Assembly: GCA_964550985.1 (NCBI GenBank)
Contig: CAZKBM010000026.1
Coordinates: forward strand, 1 to 34,660
Source: JAAYCI01 sp964550985
Lineage (GTDB): Bacteria; Bacillota; Clostridia; Oscillospirales; Ruminococcaceae
DNA: 34,660 nucleotides
Reading direction: 5' to 3'
Shown here: positions 23,294 to 31,917 of the stretch, piece by piece
Layout: each line of letters opens with the position of its first letter
Numbering within the stretch: position 1 is the first letter of the stretch
Program-made: the position numbers and the translations under genes
Notes under the pieces: generated by a model
What the model was told of the DNA's origin: nothing
Databases searched by the model: none
Seen by the model: only the letters and a program-made list of their open reading frames with translations

Positions 23294-24649
23294 ATGCTGA
23301 TACAAGGCGGTTTTATTGTTCAAAAAAACAGCGTTAAAAAGGCCAGCCTGCGCTTGATTAATGGGCGGATTGCCGACATTGGCGAGGGGCTGCAGCCCCT
23401 GCCACAGGAGGAGAGCGAAGATGCCTCTGGCTGTTATATCGTGCCCGGCGGCGTGGATGCCCACACCCATTTTGACATGCCTGCGGGTGAATTTTACACA
23501 GCGGACGATTTTACAAGCGGCACCAGGGCGGCCATACTGGGGGGCACCACCACCGTGATTGATTTTGCCGAGTGCGAGGGTGGCGCGCCACTGGCAAGCG
23601 GATTAAACACTTGGAAAGAGAAAGCCGAGGGCAAAACCTACTGCGATTATGCCCTGCATATGACGGTATCCCACTGGGACGGCGAGACCGAAAAGCAGAT
23701 GGCCGAGATGGTGCGGCAGGGCCTCCCCTCTTTTAAGGTGTATACAGCCTACCAAAAAGACATTGGCGTAAATGACAGGGAACTGTACTGCATTTTACGC
23801 GCGGCGGCCAAACTGGGCGCAACGGTTTGCGTGCACTGCGAAAATGGCGAGGTTTTAGAACTTTTGCAAGAGGAGTTAAACCCAAAACGGATGGCAAACC
23901 ACCCCCTTTCGCGCCCAAATTTTGTGGAAGCAGAGGCCGTTGCCAAGGTCTTGCATTTTTCGGCCATGACGGGTGCAAAGGTGTACATCGTGCACCTGAG
24001 CACGGCCGAAGCGCTTGGCTCGGTACAGGTGGCAAGGGCGGCGGGGCTGCCCGTCACGGCCGAAACCTGCCCCCACTATCTCTTGCTGGACAGCCACCTG
24101 TACGCTGGCAGCGCGGCCGAAGCCGCAAAATACATCCTATCTCCCCCGCTGCGCAGCCCGGCCGATAACCGCGCCATGTGGATGGGGCTTTTGGCGGGGG
24201 ATATCCAAACCGTGGCCACCGACCACTGCGCCTTTACCACCGCCCAAAAAAGGTCTCACCTGGAGGATTATCGCAGGGTGCCAAACGGCATCCCCTCGGT
24301 GGGGCAGCGCCTGGCCCTTATGTACCACCACGGCCCCAAAAAGGGCATTAGCCTTGAAAAAATAGCCGAACTGACATCCGAAAACCCCGCCCGCGCCTTT
24401 GGCCTTTACCCCCAAAAAGGCTGCATTCAACTGGGTAGCGACGCCGACCTTGCCATTTTAAAACTGGGCAAAAAAAGGCGCATTACGGCCGCCGGGCAAA
24501 CCAGCGGGGCCGACTACACCCCCTATGAGGGGATGGAGGTGGGCATACAGGTGCGCTCGGTTTATCTGCGGGGGGTGCGGCTGGTGCAAAACGGCATATT
24601 TACCGGCGCCGCGCCACAGGGGCGGTTTTTGCGCGGGCAAACCAATTAA
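23294..24649 (+). CDS. hydA: Dihydropyrimidinase / hydantoinase family cyclic amidohydrolase
   Basis: This is a cytoplasmic dinuclear zinc enzyme that opens cyclic amides such as dihydropyrimidines and hydantoins, 451 aa, the normal length. The metal set is complete and at the usual positions: His57 and His59 in DAHTHFD, carbamylated Lys148 in SFKVYTAY, His181 in VHCEN, His234 in VHLST and Asp310 in ATDHC. GGTTTVIDFAE and the C-terminal small domain are typical. ATG 23294 follows CGGAG. It is the first gene of an operon that continues to 34540. Related genes (hyuA/hydA) occur in enteric purine-catabolic regions, so the substrate may be a purine-derived cyclic ureide rather than a pyrimidine. 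Confidence 0.92.
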   Translation: MLIQGGFIVQKNSVKKASLRLINGRIADIGEGLQPLPQEESEDASGCYIVPGGVDAHTHFDMPAGEFYTADDFTSGTRAAILGGTTTVIDFAECEGGAPLASGLNTWKEKAEGKTYCDYALHMTVSHWDGETEKQMAEMVRQGLPSFKVYTAYQKDIGVNDRELYCILRAAAKLGATVCVHCENGEVLELLQEELNPKRMANHPLSRPNFVEAEAVAKVLHFSAMTGAKVYIVHLSTAEALGSVQVARAAGLPVTAETCPHYLLLDSHLYAGSAAEAAKYILSPPLRSPADNRAMWMGLLAGDIQTVATDHCAFTTAQKRSHLEDYRRVPNGIPSVGQRLALMYHHGPKKGISLEKIAELTSENPARAFGLYPQKGCIQLGSDADLAILKLGKKRRITAAGQTSGADYTPYEGMEVGIQVRSVYLRGVRLVQNGIFTGAAPQGRFLRGQTN

Positions 24650-24681
24650 ACGCTTGGCCAAACAAGAAAGAGGCGACACCT

Positions 24682-25995
24682 ATGGGTACTGTGATAAAAG
24701 CGGCGGAAATGCTGCTGCCCACCGGCCTTATGCACGGCTGGGGGCTTAGGGTAGAAAACGGGCGCATTGCCGAATTGGGGCCAAATGAAACCCTGGCAAG
24801 CTACGAAAGCGACGAGGTTGTGACGCTGGAAAACGGGCTGCTGGCCCCAGGGTTTGTAAACGGCCACAACCACATGTACGGCTTTCTCTCCCACGGCATT
24901 ACCGCCGAGGCTATGGTGACGGAATTTTCCAGCTTTTTGGAGGATTTTTGGTGGCCCTACGTGGAGGACAGGCTAAACCATGAGCTGGTGGCCGCCACTG
25001 CCGCCTGGGCCTGCGCCGAGATGATAGACAGCGGCATAACCGCCTTTGCCGATATTTTGGAGGGCCCCGGCGCACTGCCCGGCGCGCTGGAGATAGAGAG
25101 GCAGATTGTGGAAAAGGCAGGGCTGCGGGGTCTACTCTCCTTTGAGGCCTGCCAGCGGGCGGGCGAGGAACCCGCCGAGGCGGGACTTGCCGAAAACGTA
25201 GATTTTATAGGCGCCTGCCGCCAAAACCCCGGCCTTAGCCATGGCATGATGAGCATCCACACCCTTTTTACCTGTGACAAGGCCTATATTCGCCGCGCTA
25301 AAGCCCTGGCCGGGGAAAACGGCGCCCTTTTGCACATGCACCTGTGCGAAAGCGTGTATGAGCCAAATTGGTGCCTGCAGCACTACGGCAAAAGCCCTGT
25401 GCAGGTGTACGCAGAACTGGGCTGTTTGGATGAAAACACCCTGGCCTCGCAGGTGGTGCAGGTGCAGGGTGAGGATTTGGACATTTTGGCAAGTCATAAA
25501 GTTCGGGCGGTGAGTATGCCCCTTTCGAACTGCGAGGTGGGCGGCGGGGTGGCCCCCCTGCCCGAAATGCTAAAGCGGGGCATGACGGTGGGCCTTGGCA
25601 CCGACGGCTACATCAACAACTTTTTTGAGGTGATGCGCGGGGCCTTTTTAATACACAAGGCGCACCTGCAAGACCCCACGGCCATGCCCGCCAAAACGGT
25701 TTACGATATGGCCACGGGCATGGGCGCAGCCGCCTTGGGGCTAAAGGGCCTTGGGGCCCTTATAAAGGGCAACGCTGCCGATTTGATTGCCATTGATTTA
25801 GACACCCCCACCCCTATAAACGAACACAATGTATACGACCAACTGGTGTTGTTTTGTAACCCACAGAATGTAAGCCATGTGATGGCCGCCGGCCGCTGGC
25901 TAAAGCGGGAGGGAAAACTGCTGAGCCTGGACGCAAAACAGGCCAAGGCCCGGCTGCGGGCGGCCACACAAAAATTTTGGAAGATGGAGGACTAA
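24682..25995 (+). CDS. Divergent SsnA-like amidohydrolase
   Basis: This amidohydrolase-superfamily protein of 437 aa has a clear barrel and composite end domains (VKAAEMLLPTG-like opening, LGLKGLGALIKGNAADLI near the end). His62 and His64 (NGHNHMYG), His220 with Glu223 (HLCE) and Asp308 (GTDG) are present. The His that follows strand 6 in paralogues (VHS/VHC) is Gln257 here, and the next conserved His of the (H)CP/(H)NP motif is Ser in VSMPLSNC. It probably still binds one metal but may catalyse a different reaction or have relaxed chemistry. It lies 32 bases after the dihydropyrimidinase gene and 5 bases before the set C Mo subunit. In E. coli ssnA is also linked to a Mo hydroxylase gene. 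Confidence 0.85.
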   Translation: MGTVIKAAEMLLPTGLMHGWGLRVENGRIAELGPNETLASYESDEVVTLENGLLAPGFVNGHNHMYGFLSHGITAEAMVTEFSSFLEDFWWPYVEDRLNHELVAATAAWACAEMIDSGITAFADILEGPGALPGALEIERQIVEKAGLRGLLSFEACQRAGEEPAEAGLAENVDFIGACRQNPGLSHGMMSIHTLFTCDKAYIRRAKALAGENGALLHMHLCESVYEPNWCLQHYGKSPVQVYAELGCLDENTLASQVVQVQGEDLDILASHKVRAVSMPLSNCEVGGGVAPLPEMLKRGMTVGLGTDGYINNFFEVMRGAFLIHKAHLQDPTAMPAKTVYDMATGMGAAALGLKGLGALIKGNAADLIAIDLDTPTPINEHNVYDQLVLFCNPQNVSHVMAAGRWLKREGKLLSLDAKQAKARLRAATQKFWKMED

Positions 25996-26000
25996 AAGAT

Positions 26001-28355
26001 ATGCCTCTGTTTGGCGGTAAAAAAAGCCAATATGACGTACTGGGCCGCACCCTGCCCCGGATGGACGGCTATGAAAAAGTGACGGGCAGAGCCCGCTATG
26101 CCGCAGATATCTATATGGATGGTATGTTATACGCCGGGGTGCTGCGTAGCGGGCGCAGCAGCGCCCGCGTACTGGCGGTACACACCGAAAAGGCGCTGGC
26201 CGTGCCGGGTGTAAAGGCCGCGGTAAGCTGCTTTGACCTGCCCCAAAAAAAGAGCTGGGCGGGCTATATGTACCTGACCGATGTGGTGCGCTACGCCGGA
26301 GACTGCGTGGCCATGGCCTGCGCCGAAAGCCCCGAGGCGCTGGAAGAGGCCCTGGCGCTGATTGAGGCCGAATATGAAGAACTGCCCGGCGTTTACACTA
26401 TTGAAGAAGCTTTGGCCGAAGGTGCGCCGATTATACACCCCGAGCACCCCGGCAATATCTTCGAGGAATCTCACTTCCCCATACGTAAGGGGGATATTGG
26501 CAAAGGCTTTGCCGAGGCCGACGTAATTTTGGAGCGGGAGTACCGCACCCAATATGTGGAGCACTCCTACATCGAGCCAGAGGCAGTAGTGGCCTACCAA
26601 AACCCCAACGACGGCATTATGACGGTGCATGCCTCCTGCCAGAACCCCTTTTTTACCCGCCGCTATGTGGCCGATATTTTAAAAGCCCCTATGAATAAAG
26701 TGCGGATGATACAGGAGACATTGGGCGGCTCCTTCGGCGGCAAGGAGGAGGGCATGGGCCTTGTGGCCGCACGGGCGGCCTATCTTGCCAAACTGTGTGA
26801 ACAGCCCGTCAAGCTGGTTTTTAGCCGTGAGGATTCCTTTTTGGAGAGCTCCAAGCGGCACCCCTTCCGCATCCGCTACAAGGTGGGCGCCAAAAAAGAT
26901 GGCCGCATTACGGCCCTGTGGGGGGAACTTGTAGATAACTCCGGCGCGTACAACAACCAAACCCAGTTTATGAACTGGCGGGCCAGCGTACACTCGGCCG
27001 GGCCGTACGAAATTGAAAACGTGGCCACCGATACCTTTGGAGTTTTTACCAACAACCTCCACTCGGGGGCCATGCGGGGTTACAGCTCCCCCGCGCTGAT
27101 TTTTGCGCAGGAGCAACTGATGGATGAGCTGGCCGAAGCACTTGGGATGGACGCCGTTTGCCTGCGGCGGCGCAACTGTTTAAAAAACGGCTCGCACACC
27201 ATCACCGGCGCAAGGGTGGATGACGTGATTTTGGAGGAGATGCTGGATTACACCTTAGGGCAAACCGATTACGGGCGAAAACACAGCGAGTACCAAAACC
27301 AGGCCGCCCGCAAAAAACGCCGGGGTATCGGGCTTGCCATCTGTTACCGCAGCTGCGGGTTTGGGGCCGAATCTCCCGATGCTTCGGGCTGCATGATTAT
27401 GGCCCACGAGGACGGCTCCATCAACATCAATTCGGGCCTTGCCGAAAACGGCCAGGGGCTAAAAACGGCCTACGCGCAAATTGCCGCCGAGGCCCTGGGC
27501 GTACCCTATGAGAGCATCTTCTTCTACGGAACAGACACCTTCTCCATCCCAGATTGCGGCATGACGGCCGCCTCGCGCGGCACGGTGATGGGTGCGCAGG
27601 CGGTGCGCAAAGCCGGGGAGGAACTGCGCCGCATCTTGCTGGAGGACGCCTGCAAACTGCACAGTATACCGCTGGCAGATGTAGAAAAAGCCTATGGGCT
27701 GGCAGAGGGCAGCCTAAGTTATGATACCCTTGGCCCCGATGATTTTACCCTGAAAGAGGGCCTTGTGTACCTGAGCGCCTACCCAAAAGTGCAGGTGAAA
27801 CTGGCGGCCGTTACGGGCGCGGCGCTTTGGGCGGGGCTGCCCACCAGCCATTTTGCCTGGTTTATACCAGAGCCCTGCCCCCAGGACCACGCCACCGGCC
27901 AGGGCCGGGCGGCCCCCACCTACGCCTACACCTGCGTTGTGGCCGAAGTGGAAGTGGATATGACCACTGGCTATGTGGATGTGACGGAGGTGACCAGCAG
28001 CCACGACGTGGGCACGGCTATAAACCCCGCGCTGATAGCGGGCCAGGTATACGGCGGCATTGTAATGGGCCAGGGCTACGGCATTATGGAAGAAGTTGCC
28101 GTAAAAAAAGGCCGGGTGAAAGAGCGCAACTTCGATTCCTACATCCTACCCACAGCCATGGACATGCCCAAAATGCAGGTGAACATTTTTGAATGCGGCG
28201 ACCCCGCCGGCACCTACGGCGCAAAAAGCGTGGGCGAGCCCGCCACCGAGGCCGTGGCCGCCGCCATTGCCAACGCCGTGTACAACGCCACCGGCAGGCG
28301 GATACGCGAAAACCCCTGCACCCTGGAACAGGTGCTGCTGGGCAAAAAGCTGTAA
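26001..28355 (+). CDS. Molybdenum hydroxylase set C, Mo-cofactor subunit (XdhD-like)
   Basis: This catalytic subunit of the xanthine dehydrogenase family is 784 aa, the longest of the four here. Motifs in order are VLGRTLPRMDGYEKVTGRARY at the N-terminus, GGSFGGKE at 242-249 with the purine-contacting Glu249 kept, RGYSSP from 359 (Tyr361, and Ser in place of the second Gly), NGQG at 483-486 and the catalytic Glu746 in SVGEP. ATG 26001 is preferred over TTG 25977, which lies inside the previous gene. Together with the FAD and 2Fe-2S genes that follow it makes a complete enzyme. Retention of Glu249 makes purine-like substrates such as urate, xanthine or an intermediate plausible. Confidence 0.92.
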   Translation: MPLFGGKKSQYDVLGRTLPRMDGYEKVTGRARYAADIYMDGMLYAGVLRSGRSSARVLAVHTEKALAVPGVKAAVSCFDLPQKKSWAGYMYLTDVVRYAGDCVAMACAESPEALEEALALIEAEYEELPGVYTIEEALAEGAPIIHPEHPGNIFEESHFPIRKGDIGKGFAEADVILEREYRTQYVEHSYIEPEAVVAYQNPNDGIMTVHASCQNPFFTRRYVADILKAPMNKVRMIQETLGGSFGGKEEGMGLVAARAAYLAKLCEQPVKLVFSREDSFLESSKRHPFRIRYKVGAKKDGRITALWGELVDNSGAYNNQTQFMNWRASVHSAGPYEIENVATDTFGVFTNNLHSGAMRGYSSPALIFAQEQLMDELAEALGMDAVCLRRRNCLKNGSHTITGARVDDVILEEMLDYTLGQTDYGRKHSEYQNQAARKKRRGIGLAICYRSCGFGAESPDASGCMIMAHEDGSININSGLAENGQGLKTAYAQIAAEALGVPYESIFFYGTDTFSIPDCGMTAASRGTVMGAQAVRKAGEELRRILLEDACKLHSIPLADVEKAYGLAEGSLSYDTLGPDDFTLKEGLVYLSAYPKVQVKLAAVTGAALWAGLPTSHFAWFIPEPCPQDHATGQGRAAPTYAYTCVVAEVEVDMTTGYVDVTEVTSSHDVGTAINPALIAGQVYGGIVMGQGYGIMEEVAVKKGRVKERNFDSYILPTAMDMPKMQVNIFECGDPAGTYGAKSVGEPATEAVAAAIANAVYNATGRRIRENPCTLEQVLLGKKL

Positions 28356-28370
28356 GGGAGGAACCAAGCC

Positions 28371-29249
28371 ATGTACTCGTTTAACTACCTATGCCCAAAA
28401 AGCCTTGCCGAGGCCACGGCGGCTTTGGCCGAAAAAACGGTTGCCCAGCGCATTATTGCGGGCGGAACCGATTTGCTTGTGCAGATGCACGAAAAGGACG
28501 CGCGCTTTAAAAACCTGGACCGCGTTGTGGACATTACAAAGCTTACCGCAGAGCTGCGCTATATAAGGGAGGATGAGACCCGCGTATACATCGGCGCGCT
28601 GGCCACCCACACTGATTTAGAAACGTCTTCTTTAATTCAAAAATACCTGCCCTGCCTTGGGGTGGCCTCGGGCACGGTGGGTTCGCCCCAAATACGCAAC
28701 CGGGGCACCATAGGGGGCAGCATCTGCAACGCCTCCCCCGCCTCCGACCCTCTGCCCGCCCTGATATTGGCCGACGCCCAGGCCGAGATTACCGGCTGCG
28801 GCGGCAGCCGCAGCCTGCCCCTAAGCGCCCTGTATAAAGATAAAGGGGAACTGGATTTACAGCCTGGGGAACTGGTGAGCGGCTTTTGGTTTCCAAAACT
28901 GCCCGAGGACACGAAAACCTGTTTTGTGAAGCTTGGCCGCCGCAAAGCGCTGGCAATTGCGCGGCTGAACGTGGCCGCCGCGCTGCGGCTCTGTGCAAGC
29001 GGCGAAATATGCGAAGCGCGCATTGCCCCCGGCTGCATTTTTACGGCCCCCACCCGCGTTACCAGCGCCGAAAAGCTGCTTTTGGGCCAAAAGCCCAGCC
29101 CCGAAGTATTTGAACAGGCCGGGGCCGAAGTGGCCGAGGAGATGATACGCCGCACAGGGGTGCGCTGGTCTACCGAGTACAAAAAACCCGCCGTGGCCGC
29201 CGTTGTATATGACGCTTTGGCCGGGGCCATGGAGTGGGAGGCAGAATGA
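28371..29249 (+). CDS. Molybdenum hydroxylase set C, FAD-binding subunit
   Basis: This flavin subunit of 292 aa carries both FAD motifs: IIAGGTDLLVQM (about residues 24-35) and TIGGSICNASPASDPLPAL (about 115-133). The C-terminal CO dehydrogenase flavoprotein domain includes KLGRRKALAIARLNVA. The start ATG 28371 has GGGAGG upstream, 15 bases after the Mo-subunit stop. Its stop TGA shares a base with the 2Fe-2S start. It would exchange electrons between the 2Fe-2S subunit and a soluble carrier, possibly the iron-sulfur flavoprotein encoded three genes later. Confidence 0.93.
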   Translation: MYSFNYLCPKSLAEATAALAEKTVAQRIIAGGTDLLVQMHEKDARFKNLDRVVDITKLTAELRYIREDETRVYIGALATHTDLETSSLIQKYLPCLGVASGTVGSPQIRNRGTIGGSICNASPASDPLPALILADAQAEITGCGGSRSLPLSALYKDKGELDLQPGELVSGFWFPKLPEDTKTCFVKLGRRKALAIARLNVAAALRLCASGEICEARIAPGCIFTAPTRVTSAEKLLLGQKPSPEVFEQAGAEVAEEMIRRTGVRWSTEYKKPAVAAVVYDALAGAMEWEAE

Positions 29250-29740
29250 TGGAGAAGATAGAACTGAACTTCACCCTGAACGGCGCGCCCGTACGGGTGC
29301 AAACCGCCCCAAACCGCCGCCTTTTGGATTTGCTGCGCGAGGATTTGCACCTGACCGGCACAAAAGAAGGCTGCAGTGTGGGCGAATGTGGCGCTTGCAC
29401 GGTTATTTTAGACGGCAAGGCGGTTACGGCCTGCCTGGTGCTGGCGGCCTCTGTAGAGGGTTGCCGGGTGGTAACCATTGAGGGGGTGGGCGATAATGGC
29501 AAACTGGACCCCATACAGGAGGCCATATTGCGCAACCATGCCCTGCAATGCGGTTTTTGCACCCCTGGTTTTATCATGAGCGCCAAGGCGCTTTTGGATG
29601 AAAACCCAAACGCCACGAGGGAAGACATCCAAAAAGCGATATCAGGCAACCTGTGCCGCTGCACCGGCTATGAGCAGTTGGTGGTGGCCATAGATGAGGC
29701 CGCGCAGGAATTGCGCGCGGGCGGGAAAGGCGCGCTATGA
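29249..29740 (+). CDS. Molybdenum hydroxylase set C, [2Fe-2S] subunit
   Basis: This two-cluster iron-sulfur subunit is 163 aa. GTKEGCSVGECGACTVIL with a later TACLV Cys forms the first cluster site, and CGFCTPGF plus CRCTGY forms the second. Of three in-frame starts (29234 GTG, 29246 ATG, 29249 ATG) I take 29249, because GGAGG lies 7 bases upstream and the codon overlaps the FAD gene's stop. The gene overlaps the dipeptidase gene by ATGA, so the redox enzyme and that hydrolase are translated as one unit. Confidence 0.94.
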   Translation: MEKIELNFTLNGAPVRVQTAPNRRLLDLLREDLHLTGTKEGCSVGECGACTVILDGKAVTACLVLAASVEGCRVVTIEGVGDNGKLDPIQEAILRNHALQCGFCTPGFIMSAKALLDENPNATREDIQKAISGNLCRCTGYEQLVVAIDEAAQELRAGGKGAL

Positions 29741-30651
29741 ACCCCCTACCCTTTTTTGACGCCCACTGCGACACCTTGAGCCGCTGCGCCGAAACGGGCG
29801 AAAACCTGTACCAAAACAGCGGGCAATGTGACATTAAGCGCCTGTGCGCCTTTGAGCCCTGGGGCCAGGTGTTTGCCCTTTTTACCGATAGCGCCGCTTT
29901 GCCCGAGGACGAGTGTTTTGCCCTATTAAAACAGCAGGCGCAGCTTTACAAACAGGCCAAAAACCTTTGGCCCAACCAGATGGAAAACACCGTTTTATCC
30001 ATAGAGGGGGCCGAACTGCTGGGCTGCGACAGCGAGAGGCTGAAAACGGTGTACGGCTGGGGGGTGCGGCTTTTAAACATCACCTGGAACCACGCGAACG
30101 CCCTTTCGGGCTCCTGCCGTGAAGAGAGCGGGCGGGGCCTTTCCCCCGAGGGGAGGCGTTTTGCCCAAAAGGCCTATGCCACCGGCATCCTGCTCGATGT
30201 CTCCCACCTATCCGACCCCGGATTTTGGGATTTGGCCGAGCTGGCCCAGCTACAAAAGCGGCCCCTGGTGGCCAGCCATTCGTGCAGCCGGGCCGTTTAC
30301 CCCCATTGCCGCAACCTCACCGATGAGCAGTTTTTGGCCATATCCCAAAGCGGCGGCATTGTGGGCATCAACCTATTTACCGAATTTGTGGGCAAGAAGG
30401 GCACCATGGAGGAACTACTGGCCCATTTTGAACACTTTTTGGCCTTGGGCGGCGAAAGCACCCTGGCCCTGGGCTGCGACTGGGATGGAGATATCACCGG
30501 CGCGGGCGGCCTTAGCGGGGTGCAGGAGATGAACCTACTGGCAGAGGCACTTTATAAGCGCGGCTATAGTGAGGCGCTGATACGGGCCATTTTTTATGAA
30601 AACCTGGCCGCCTTGCTAAAAAAGAACGAGACCGGCAACTTTGCACAGTGA
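29737..30651 (+). CDS. M19 (renal dipeptidase) family metallohydrolase
   Basis: This cytoplasmic dinuclear zinc hydrolase of the membrane dipeptidase family is 304 aa with no signal peptide. His10 and Asp12 in DAHCD, Glu90 in LSIEGAE, His181 in VASHS and His190 in PHCRNL form the metal site. Asp248 in GCDWDG is the substrate-side acid. DVSHLSDPGFWDLA is also typical. Family members cleave dipeptides and some beta-lactams. Its coupling to a Mo hydroxylase (ATGA overlap with the 2Fe-2S gene) suggests a role in cleaving an amide in the same pathway, such as an acyl- or formimino-amino acid. That is inference. Confidence 0.87.
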   Translation: MNPLPFFDAHCDTLSRCAETGENLYQNSGQCDIKRLCAFEPWGQVFALFTDSAALPEDECFALLKQQAQLYKQAKNLWPNQMENTVLSIEGAELLGCDSERLKTVYGWGVRLLNITWNHANALSGSCREESGRGLSPEGRRFAQKAYATGILLDVSHLSDPGFWDLAELAQLQKRPLVASHSCSRAVYPHCRNLTDEQFLAISQSGGIVGINLFTEFVGKKGTMEELLAHFEHFLALGGESTLALGCDWDGDITGAGGLSGVQEMNLLAEALYKRGYSEALIRAIFYENLAALLKKNETGNFAQ

Positions 30652-30695
30652 TACATAGAAAAGAACAAACGGAAAACTTTTTTGGGGAGGGTAGT

Positions 30696-31904
30696 ATGCT
30701 TGATAAAACAAAACTGAGCGGCGCGGACATTGGCATTGAATACTGCGGCCACAAACTGCAAAGCCCCTTCATCCTCACCTCTGGCCCGCTTTGCTACGGC
30801 AGCGAGGGGATGATACGCGGCCACAGGGCGGGCTGTGGAGCGGTGGTGACAAAAACCATACGCCTGGGCGCAGCCATAAACCCCGTACACCATATGAGCC
30901 CCATTGGCGGCGACAGCCTGATCAACAGCGAAAAATGGGCCGACAGCGACCGCCAGCAGTGGTATGAAAAAGAGATACCCGAGACGGTGGCCGCAGGCGC
31001 CACCGTAATAGCCAGCGTGGGCCATACCCTGGCCGAGGCCAAGGCCATTGTGTGCGACGCCGAAAGGGCGGGGGCCCACATGATAGAGCTGGTTTCCTAC
31101 ACCGAGGACACTTTGCTGCCCATGCTGGACTACACAAAGCAGCATGTGAACATTCCGGTACTTTGCAAGCTGAGCGGAAACTGGCCCGACACCGCAGGCA
31201 CCGCCCGCAAATGCCTGCAACATGGGGCCGACGGCCTCTGCGCCATCGATTCGATTGGCCCCACCTTGAAAATTGACATCCAAAAGGCCGCACCGGTGAT
31301 GCAGAGCGCGGACGGCTACGGCTGGCTTACCGGCGGGGCGCTGCGCCCCATATCACTGCGCATCAACGCCGAAATTGCAAGGGAACACCCCGAACTGCGG
31401 GGGCTGTATGCCTCGGGCGGCTGCCTTTGCGCCGAGCACGCCATTGAATTTTTGATGGCGGGGGCCATGGGCGTTGGGGTGTGTACCGCCCCCATTTTAA
31501 AGGGCATTGACTATGTGAGCGAGCTGTGCTACAGCCTTTCGGCAAAATTGCAGGAGCTTGGCTACAGCAGCATCGAGCAGGTGTTTCGCGCGGCGCTGCC
31601 AAACTTCCCACAGCGGGAAAGCGTTTGCGCCTTGGATTTCTGCTTCACCCCCTTTAAAGAGGACGGCGGAAAAAAATGCGTAAGTTGCCACCGCTGCGAA
31701 AAGGTTTGCTGCTATGGGGCACGTGTGTTGCAGTTCCCCGAAATGGAGGTGGACAGAACCCTCTGCCGAAACTGCGGCCTTTGCGCCGATATCTGCCCCA
31801 CGGGGGCGCTGCGGGCCAGCCCCGGGGCCAAAACCGCGCGGGATTTGGAACTGGAAAAGGAATCTCAGGCGTTTTACGGCTATATCGAAAGCATAAATGC
31901 GTAA
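30696..31904 (+). CDS. PreA-like flavin oxidoreductase with two 4Fe-4S sites, atypical active loop
   Basis: This protein of 402 aa has a dihydroorotate dehydrogenase-like barrel (about residues 1-310) and a C-terminal ferredoxin domain with two CxxCxxCxxxC motifs: Cys328, 331, 334, 338 and Cys357, 360, 363, 367. The general layout matches PreA, the catalytic subunit of bacterial dihydropyrimidine dehydrogenase. In PreA the active loop carries N-x-S-C-P-H. The equivalent segment here reads IELVSYTEDTL, with neither the Cys nor the Pro-His. The reaction is therefore probably not ordinary uracil/thymine reduction, or the protein serves mainly in electron transfer. ATG 30696 follows GGGGAGGG, and the longer open frame to 30648 is rejected. 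It sits between the M19 hydrolase and ygeY. Confidence 0.85.
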   Translation: MLDKTKLSGADIGIEYCGHKLQSPFILTSGPLCYGSEGMIRGHRAGCGAVVTKTIRLGAAINPVHHMSPIGGDSLINSEKWADSDRQQWYEKEIPETVAAGATVIASVGHTLAEAKAIVCDAERAGAHMIELVSYTEDTLLPMLDYTKQHVNIPVLCKLSGNWPDTAGTARKCLQHGADGLCAIDSIGPTLKIDIQKAAPVMQSADGYGWLTGGALRPISLRINAEIAREHPELRGLYASGGCLCAEHAIEFLMAGAMGVGVCTAPILKGIDYVSELCYSLSAKLQELGYSSIEQVFRAALPNFPQRESVCALDFCFTPFKEDGGKKCVSCHRCEKVCCYGARVLQFPEMEVDRTLCRNCGLCADICPTGALRASPGAKTARDLELEKESQAFYGYIESINA

Positions 31905-31917
31905 AGGGGATAGAGAT

